Positions 58,856-64,000 of a stretch of 64,000 nt of DNA are shown here, one piece after another (position 1 is the stretch's first letter; each line of letters begins with the position of its first letter). A program made the position numbers and the translations under genes. Under the pieces are notes generated by a model. It was not told the origin of the DNA and ran no database searches. It worked only from the letters and a program-made list of their open reading frames with translations. Source of the DNA: an uncultured Dokdonia sp. (GTDB lineage Bacteria; Bacteroidota; Bacteroidia; Flavobacteriales; Flavobacteriaceae); the NCBI RefSeq assembly GCF_937910895.1, contig NZ_CALEMI010000050.1:19155-83154 (forward strand), in the 5' to 3' direction.

Positions 58856-61564
58856 ATGAGATTCTTCTTTTGTATTTTCCTTTGTATAAGCTTTACATTT
58901 TGTATTGGTCAAAATAACGTTAAAGAAAAGCTAGACTCCATTTTAAAAATAGAAAATCGAGATTTAAAAATTAAATCTTTAGAAGGTTTTAAAAATAAAT
59001 ATCAACAAGAAGACACGAAGTTCTATGCAAAAATTTGCCACGAACTTGGCGTCCAATATTATTATAAGAAGGCGTATTCTAAAGCACTTGAAAATGCACA
59101 AAAAGCAATTTCAATAAGAGAATCTATTCCAGATATTAAGACCATAGACTTACACAAAAGTATAAACTTGAGCTCAATATGTTATAAATATCTAGATGAC
59201 TCACAAAATGAACTGAAAGACTTACACCGTCTCGCAAACGCAATTGAGTATACAGATTATAAGTTAAGAAGTCTCTTAAGATTAGCAGAAATTTATCAAG
59301 GTGTAGGAGATTACTTTAAAGCCATGGAATACTTTGATAAAGTGCTCAATTCTTATCCAATACACAATGATCAAGATAGACTTATACAAGCTCACTTAGA
59401 AAAATTGATAGCGTATGCAGAGATGAGTCCTACCGATACTACGTTTCTTGCTAATATCAAATACCATAAACAAGAGTTAGAAAAAAGAAAGGAGGCTTTT
59501 TATCCTGGAGATACTATGCTATTATATAATTCGCTAGCAATTATTTATAGAGGATATCAGAAGCGTGAGCAAGCATTATTTGCATATCAAAAGGCATTAG
59601 AGAATACAACAAGTGAAACTTCCGAAAATGATCTTAATAGTATCTACATAAATATAGGAGAAATATATTCTCAACTTGGAGCATCAGAAAAGGCAAAAGA
59701 ATACTTTCAAAAAGTAATAGCAACGACAGATAGTATTAATAGTTCTGCAGCCTATAATAATTTAGGATACTATCATACGCCTATCATTACAAAAGAAATT
59801 GAATATCACCAAAAAGCAATTCAATTACTTGGTATAAAGGTAGATTTCTCAAGAAACACTTCTTTTTTAAAAGAAATGAAGGACACCCCTTACAAACAAG
59901 AATTGTTATCAAGTTTGATTGATTTATCTCAAGCTTTGATAAAATTATATAGAGAAAATAGCGATAAAAAAGACCTCCAAAAATCATTAAATATACTCTA
60001 TGCCGTTGATGACTTAATTTCTGTAATGCGATTAGATAGCGCTACAAAAGGGTCTAAGCTTTTCTGGATTAGCAAAGGAGTAAATAGTTATTTGGAAGCA
60101 GTAAAGGTTTGTTTTTTATTAGACAAACCTGTTGAGGCATTTTATTTTATGGAGAAAAACAAATCCCTATATCTTCTAGAGCAATTAGGTAAAATTCAAT
60201 TAAAAAATCAATATCAAATTCCAAACAAACTCATAGAAAAAGAAGCTCATCTTAATTATGAAGTTCTTTTAGCTAGGAACAAACTCAAAACATCTCCAGA
60301 GAATATTGGAGTTCAAAACACATATATAGAAGCAGAACAAAAACACATAAAGTTTATAGATTCTTTAAGGAATAGCTTTCCAGAATATTATGAAAGTAAC
60401 TTAAAACCAAAGCTGATTACATTACGAGACTTTCAAAACTTTTTAAAAGAAAAAAACACCAATGCGATCGAATATATACTTGGAGAAGAAGAAGGCTACG
60501 GCTTATGGATTCAAGAAGATAAAGTCCATTTTTTTCAACTTGAAGACTACCAAAAATTAATTACAGATATTGATTTTTTAAAAGATATGTATACCAACTC
60601 TTCCTTATCTAGAGCAGAGGTTGAAAAATACACAAAAATAGGGTTTGATGTTTTCAAAACCTTATTCCCTTGGGAAGGAGCAATGGAAGAACTACAAAAG
60701 AAAAAACTAGCTATTATCTCAGATGGAAAACTGTATAATTTCCCATTTGATGCTTTAATAGTTAGTAAAAACCCAATTCTAAAAAATAATTATTTTATCA
60801 ATATTGCAGAAGTTTCTTATCTCAATTCTGCTTCCGTATCTCAAAATCTTTACACTCAAGAAACTGTACCTTCTACCTCTTATATAGGAATTGCACCTGT
60901 ACATTTTAAGTCAGAAGAGTTAGTAGATTTGAAAAACAGCGAATCCATTACAAAAGAGATTGCTTCGTTATTTCCTTCTCATATTTTAGTAAGGGAAAAA
61001 GCTACCAGAGAAAAGTTTTTAAACACGTCAAAAAAAAATATGATCCTTCATCTAAATACGCATGCAGGAATAGATGAAAAAACAAAAAAGCCTTGGTTGG
61101 CATTGCACGATACTTTAATTTCTCTAGAAGATATATATATCAGGAATCGATCACACGATTTAGTATTTCTAGATGCTTGTAAGACGGGTGATGGAAAATT
61201 ACAAAAAGGAGAAGGCATTGAAAGTTTATCAAGAGCCTTCTTTCATGCGGGTTCTAAAAGTGTAATCGCTTCTCAATGGAATGCCAATGAAAAAGCAACA
61301 AATACAATTTCAGTATCTTTTTTCAAATCGTTGAAAAAAGGAAGTTCAAAATCAGCTGCATTACGTAAAGCTAAACTAGATTATTTAAAACGCAATGAAC
61401 TTTCTAACACATTCCCCTATTTCTGGGCTTCACTAACACTCACTGGGAATTCAGATGCTTTAATAGAAGTTTCTTATACATACCACTTGATACTCATTGG
61501 GAGTATCCTATTCATTATAATACTATTATACTTCAGAAAAAGAAAACGCAATGCTACATTGTAA
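58856..61564 (+). CDS. TPR-CHAT caspase-like protease, membrane-anchored
   Basis: A 902-residue protein with signal peptide (1-20), at least four TPR units (about 35-330), a long helical region, and a C-terminal CHAT domain (about 650-870). The catalytic pair is His 736 in HLNTHAGID and Cys 775 in FLDACKTGDG. A membrane helix (about 870-890) and basic tail (RKRKRNATL) follow, so the protease faces the periplasm. Target unknown. It is read after the subtilase, probably on the same message. Confidence 0.9.
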   Translation: MRFFFCIFLCISFTFCIGQNNVKEKLDSILKIENRDLKIKSLEGFKNKYQQEDTKFYAKICHELGVQYYYKKAYSKALENAQKAISIRESIPDIKTIDLHKSINLSSICYKYLDDSQNELKDLHRLANAIEYTDYKLRSLLRLAEIYQGVGDYFKAMEYFDKVLNSYPIHNDQDRLIQAHLEKLIAYAEMSPTDTTFLANIKYHKQELEKRKEAFYPGDTMLLYNSLAIIYRGYQKREQALFAYQKALENTTSETSENDLNSIYINIGEIYSQLGASEKAKEYFQKVIATTDSINSSAAYNNLGYYHTPIITKEIEYHQKAIQLLGIKVDFSRNTSFLKEMKDTPYKQELLSSLIDLSQALIKLYRENSDKKDLQKSLNILYAVDDLISVMRLDSATKGSKLFWISKGVNSYLEAVKVCFLLDKPVEAFYFMEKNKSLYLLEQLGKIQLKNQYQIPNKLIEKEAHLNYEVLLARNKLKTSPENIGVQNTYIEAEQKHIKFIDSLRNSFPEYYESNLKPKLITLRDFQNFLKEKNTNAIEYILGEEEGYGLWIQEDKVHFFQLEDYQKLITDIDFLKDMYTNSSLSRAEVEKYTKIGFDVFKTLFPWEGAMEELQKKKLAIISDGKLYNFPFDALIVSKNPILKNNYFINIAEVSYLNSASVSQNLYTQETVPSTSYIGIAPVHFKSEELVDLKNSESITKEIASLFPSHILVREKATREKFLNTSKKNMILHLNTHAGIDEKTKKPWLALHDTLISLEDIYIRNRSHDLVFLDACKTGDGKLQKGEGIESLSRAFFHAGSKSVIASQWNANEKATNTISVSFFKSLKKGSSKSAALRKAKLDYLKRNELSNTFPYFWASLTLTGNSDALIEVSYTYHLILIGSILFIIILLYFRKRKRNATL

Positions 61565-61635
61565 ATTTTTAAAAATGTTACGTATACGACAAAAATCTAT
61601 TCCCACAGACTAACTCACTGATATGTAGTTTTTTA

Positions 61636-61657
61636 TTTTGCTTTCGCGAAAGCAAAA
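61636..61657. repeat. TTTCGCGAAA palindrome, intergenic
   Basis: Perfect 22-base palindrome with TTTT/AAAA outer pairs, 72 bases after the CHAT gene. Confidence 0.92.
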
Positions 61658-61717
61658 GTTATCAAGAGTCATAGAATTACATTTTGGTCATACATCAGAA
61701 ATAATAATATATTTTCT

Positions 61718-61745
61718 GGGTCATAAAAATAAATCTCTGCTACTG
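61718..61745 (+). promoter_or_regulatory. Candidate ECF promoter, first lipoprotein gene
   Basis: GGGTCATA at 61718-61725, 14 bases, then CTACTG at 61740-61745, at the start of the repeated leader 61718-61793. Confidence 0.75.
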
Positions 61746-61793
61746 TCTTATGATTGATCGATCACAGGGCGGAATCCGAAAAGCCTCATATTG
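61718..61793 (+). repeat. 76-base direct repeat, first copy, in a gene leader
   Basis: This leader differs from the copy at 63062-63137 by only two bases. It contains the candidate promoter, then ATGATTGATCGATCACA with the palindrome TGATCGATCA, and GGCGGAATCCGAAAAGCCTC. Confidence 0.9.
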
Positions 61794-61826
61794 GAATAGA
61801 GTAAGAAAAATTAAAAAGTTTATGTT

Positions 61827-62984
61827 ATGAAAAAAATAGCAAACGTATTTTTAATGCTATGTATTTGTACTTCATTCTTTTCTTGTGACCACGAAGAAGA
61901 AATCGTAGTGGATGATAATCAAATCTTTGAAAACGCAGATTTCACTAAAAATCAAGAAGAAGGCCAAGAAGAAAGTCAAGGAATTCTAAATGCAGCGTAT
62001 GTTACATTTTTTGAGATGGAAGATGAAGAGTATACAGGATTGGCTTCTACTCTCAAAGACGATCTTATAGAAGATGCAACATTGTCAGACACAGAAAACA
62101 TATCATTGGAAAGAATTTTTTATGTATATGAAGGCGTTGTTAATTCAATGTTCTCAAATCAAGGAGGAGAAGAAACAATAATGACTGAAGAACAATCTGA
62201 AAACTTTGATGATGGCATTAGAAGTAGTGATTATAATTTTGAGGTTGCTATTACGCTAGATGAGAAAGGCACATATATTATTGGAAACGAAAGTTTTAAC
62301 GAATTTCATAGTGCCGTCAGTACTACAATTAATAATTTTGTAGATGAATCAGAGGTTCAAAACTTATTAATTTCTGACTTTGATTTAGTCGCTGTTTCCC
62401 CAACAGTTGCTGTAGTTTCATTGTCTCTCGTATCAGGAAGAAGCGCTATTCCAAGACCGCAATTTCCAATTCCATCAGGAGAAGTGTATGCGTATGATGC
62501 ATTAGGTTGGTGTTCAAATTCACAACCAAATACAATAGATGCAGCAGACTTCCTTAGAGGATATGCAAATTCATATAAAACAAAACCATCCCAATGTTCT
62601 AATGTTGGATATTTAATTTATCTAGGAGTATTTGACACTCAAAGACCTAAAGCTAATAATACATTAAATCAATGTATGGAAAATTATGTTTGGCATAATC
62701 ATATACACCCAGATTGTATTGGAGATGACACGAATCAACCAAATAACAATCAAATCTGGCATAATTGGTATTCAGTTATGGATGTACTTGTTGATAATCC
62801 TTTAAATTATTTTAAGCAACAATACCTAATTACGAATCCATCAAAAAGACAAATTCGATTTTCCTTGACAGATTATCAAGATTTTGATGTCGTGAATGGC
62901 GTATCTACAGGAATATGTTATAAACCAGGGTATACTAAATATCATGGTGGAAAATTTTACTATGAAGTTGAAGTATGCCCTTAA
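61827..62984 (+). CDS. Lipoprotein of unknown function, first of two paralogues
   Basis: A 385-residue lipoprotein (MKKIANVFLMLCICTSFFSC, Cys near 20). The N-terminal half (20-200) is acidic and shared in outline with the next gene (EEEIVV near the start, then an acidic helix, FxxxYEGxxN and VAxxxxxxxTYIIGxxSF). The C-terminal half (about 215-385) is Cys-containing (about seven Cys) with WHNHIHPDC and Trp-rich stretches, and looks like a separate secreted domain. No family known. The candidate ECF promoter and repeated leader precede it. Confidence 0.75.
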   Translation: MKKIANVFLMLCICTSFFSCDHEEEIVVDDNQIFENADFTKNQEEGQEESQGILNAAYVTFFEMEDEEYTGLASTLKDDLIEDATLSDTENISLERIFYVYEGVVNSMFSNQGGEETIMTEEQSENFDDGIRSSDYNFEVAITLDEKGTYIIGNESFNEFHSAVSTTINNFVDESEVQNLLISDFDLVAVSPTVAVVSLSLVSGRSAIPRPQFPIPSGEVYAYDALGWCSNSQPNTIDAADFLRGYANSYKTKPSQCSNVGYLIYLGVFDTQRPKANNTLNQCMENYVWHNHIHPDCIGDDTNQPNNNQIWHNWYSVMDVLVDNPLNYFKQQYLITNPSKRQIRFSLTDYQDFDVVNGVSTGICYKPGYTKYHGGKFYYEVEVCP

Positions 62985-63023
62985 TTAAGCCCCTTTTATA
63001 AATCGATTCATTTTTAAAAGAGT

Positions 63024-63058
63024 AAAATAGAATATTTCATCACGGAATATTCTATTTT
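63024..63058 (+). terminator. Hairpin terminator between the lipoprotein paralogues
   Basis: Perfect 13-base-pair stem: AAAATAGAATATT (63024-63036) with AATATTCTATTTT (63046-63058), 9-base loop, then T-run. It ends the first gene just before the second leader. Confidence 0.9.
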
Positions 63059-63061
63059 TTT

Positions 63062-63089
63062 GGGTCATAAAAATAAATCCCTGCTACTG
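63062..63089 (+). promoter_or_regulatory. Candidate ECF promoter, second lipoprotein gene
   Basis: GGGTCATA at 63062-63069, 14 bases, CTACTG at 63084-63089. Confidence 0.75.
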
Positions 63090-63137
63090 TCTTATGATTG
63101 ATCGATCACAAGGCGGAATCCGAAAAGCCTCATATTG
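63062..63137 (+). repeat. 76-base direct repeat, second copy, in a gene leader
   Basis: Second copy of the 61718-61793 leader, two differences. Coding sequences downstream are far less alike. Confidence 0.9.
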
Positions 63138-63168
63138 AAACAGAGTAGGTAAAATTAAAATTTATGAT

Positions 63169-64000
63169 ATGAAAAAAATATCTAATATGCTTTTAATACT
63201 TTTTATAAGCGCTTGCTATTTTTCTTGCGAAAGTGAAGAAGAAATCATTGTTAATGAAGAAGCTCAACATTTAAAAACGGAGGCTCTTTCTAAGGATTTT
63301 GAAAACTCTGAAGAAGATATGGAGCAAGTCATGAACATCCTCAACATGGCAGATCAGAAATTGAGCGAACTCTCAAGTGAAGCGTATAAAGAAATAGCTG
63401 ATCCTTTACGCGAAGAACTCAATGAAGGCGAACTTTATAGCATTGAATTTGTTCCTATAGAAGATCTTTTTTACTTGTACGAAGGCATTATAAATTATGA
63501 ACACATAGACTTTTATAATGAAGAATATGTGATGACTGAGGAAGATATCGTGAATGGAGATCAAAAATTACAATCTTTTGATTTTGAATTTCAAGTAGCG
63601 ATTGAACCTAATGATACTAGTTTTTCTATCACGACATCAAATTTCAACACTCTTTATAATACTATAAATCAAACGATCAATCAGACAAGAGCGTCTGCTA
63701 AGGTTGCAAACGTATTGTCATCTAATTTGAGTTTGAATCAAATAAACTCAACAGTAGCGTCAGTAAGTTTACAAGTTACTACAGGCTTAAATGTGGCTTA
63801 TAAACCTTTTGGTACAAGAGCTGTATTTATACCTCCATCAACTGTATATGGCGCTTTTGATTTAGGGTATTGTGTTATTAATGGACCTCTGGTTGATGCC
63901 TCAGATTTTATAGGGTTATATGCAAATGATCACATTAGCAATCCCAATATAAACTCTAGTAGAACTACAGCATATTATTTATTTAAAGATTTATCACCTA
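63169..64000 (+). CDS. Lipoprotein paralogue of unknown function (3' end outside window)
   Basis: The frame is open from ATG 63169 to the window edge (277 codons). MKKISNMLLILFISACYFSC is a lipoprotein signal (Cys near 20) followed by ESEEEIIVNEE. It follows the same plan as the previous gene: acidic N-terminal half, DLFYLYEGIIN, then ASVSLQVTTG and a start of the second domain (VYGAFDLGYCVINGP, matching VYAYDALGWCSNSQP). It is partial here; the C-terminal Cys/Trp region lies beyond the window. Confidence 0.75.
   Translation, partial: MKKISNMLLILFISACYFSCESEEEIIVNEEAQHLKTEALSKDFENSEEDMEQVMNILNMADQKLSELSSEAYKEIADPLREELNEGELYSIEFVPIEDLFYLYEGIINYEHIDFYNEEYVMTEEDIVNGDQKLQSFDFEFQVAIEPNDTSFSITTSNFNTLYNTINQTINQTRASAKVANVLSSNLSLNQINSTVASVSLQVTTGLNVAYKPFGTRAVFIPPSTVYGAFDLGYCVINGPLVDASDFIGLYANDHISNPNINSSRTTAYYLFKDLSP

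Noticed and set aside
16072..61657. All TTTCGCGAAA palindromes as terminators
   Set aside because: About half lie inside genes, and most intergenic copies are not followed by a T-run on either strand.
1..64000. tRNA, rRNA, CRISPR array or insertion sequence
   Set aside because: None recognised: no cloverleaf, rRNA core, regular direct repeat array or transposase was found on either strand.

Overview
The window looks like a chromosomal stretch of a marine-type member of the Flavobacteriaceae (Bacteroidota). It is AT-rich, has no Shine-Dalgarno sequences, and carries Bacteroidota-type -7 boxes (TAnnTTTG). It also has lipoprotein signal peptides, PorT-like barrels, a clade II (Sec-lipoprotein) nosZ cluster, a GG-leader peptide of the Bacteroidota type and many copies of the palindrome GCTTTCGCGAAAGC. 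No rRNA, tRNA, CRISPR array, insertion sequence or prophage was seen. The genus cannot be fixed from the sequence alone.

Layout. (1) 1-14841, minus strand: a probable operon of large, poorly known proteins. In order of transcription these are a secreted tail-fibre-like protein, two small beta-rich proteins, a DUF6603-like protein, two very large proteins of unknown function, a Kelch protein and a DNRLRE/PQQ-propeller protein cut by the window edge. (2) 15160-38707: a stress and low-oxygen island with eight two-domain UspA proteins, an Mla lipid transporter, uracil/purine/deoxyribose salvage (upp, deoC, deoD), ribosome hibernation factor HPF, TerB-like proteins, a PAS histidine kinase with a receiver-CRP response regulator, an ATP-cone/endonuclease protein, a beta-CASP nuclease, Hsp20 and a D-lactate dehydrogenase. 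(3) 38915-47014: an outer-membrane barrel and the nos operon (cytochrome c, fasciclin, nosZ, membrane protein, nosL, nosD, nosF, nosY), divergent from dead copies of an Rrf2 regulator and a RIC/YtfE iron-sulfur repair gene. (4) 48262-54936: pta-ackA, then an operon of a sigma-like protein, a DnaJ-like protein, OsmC and a small protein. (5) 55448-64000: a GG-leader peptide, an ECF sigma/anti-sigma pair, a subtilase, a TPR-CHAT protease and two related lipoproteins.

Main result. Sixteen promoters share one layout: a dyad TGA-N6-TCA (mostly TGAYnnnnRTCA, an FNR/CRP-type operator) whose first base lies exactly 35 bases before a TAnnTTTG/A -7 box. If transcription starts about 41.5 bases from the dyad centre (the class II CRP/FNR position), most predicted starts fall 13-30 bases before an ATG. 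These promoters head the UspA genes, mla, HPF, hsp20, nos, deoC-deoD, TerB-like genes and the sigma/DnaJ/OsmC operon. The obvious regulator sits in the middle: a response regulator with a receiver fused to a CRP/FNR-type effector and DNA-binding module, preceded by a PAS kinase that keeps the His and Arg positions used by the haem PAS of FixL. I infer a FixL-J-K cascade collapsed into two proteins that controls dormancy, fermentation and N2O respiration.

A second regulon is visible at the right end: GGGTCATA-N14-CTACTG occurs in front of the subtilase gene and in front of both lipoprotein genes, next to an ECF sigma/anti-sigma pair. It is a candidate promoter for that sigma factor and ties the genes into one protease-based surveillance module.
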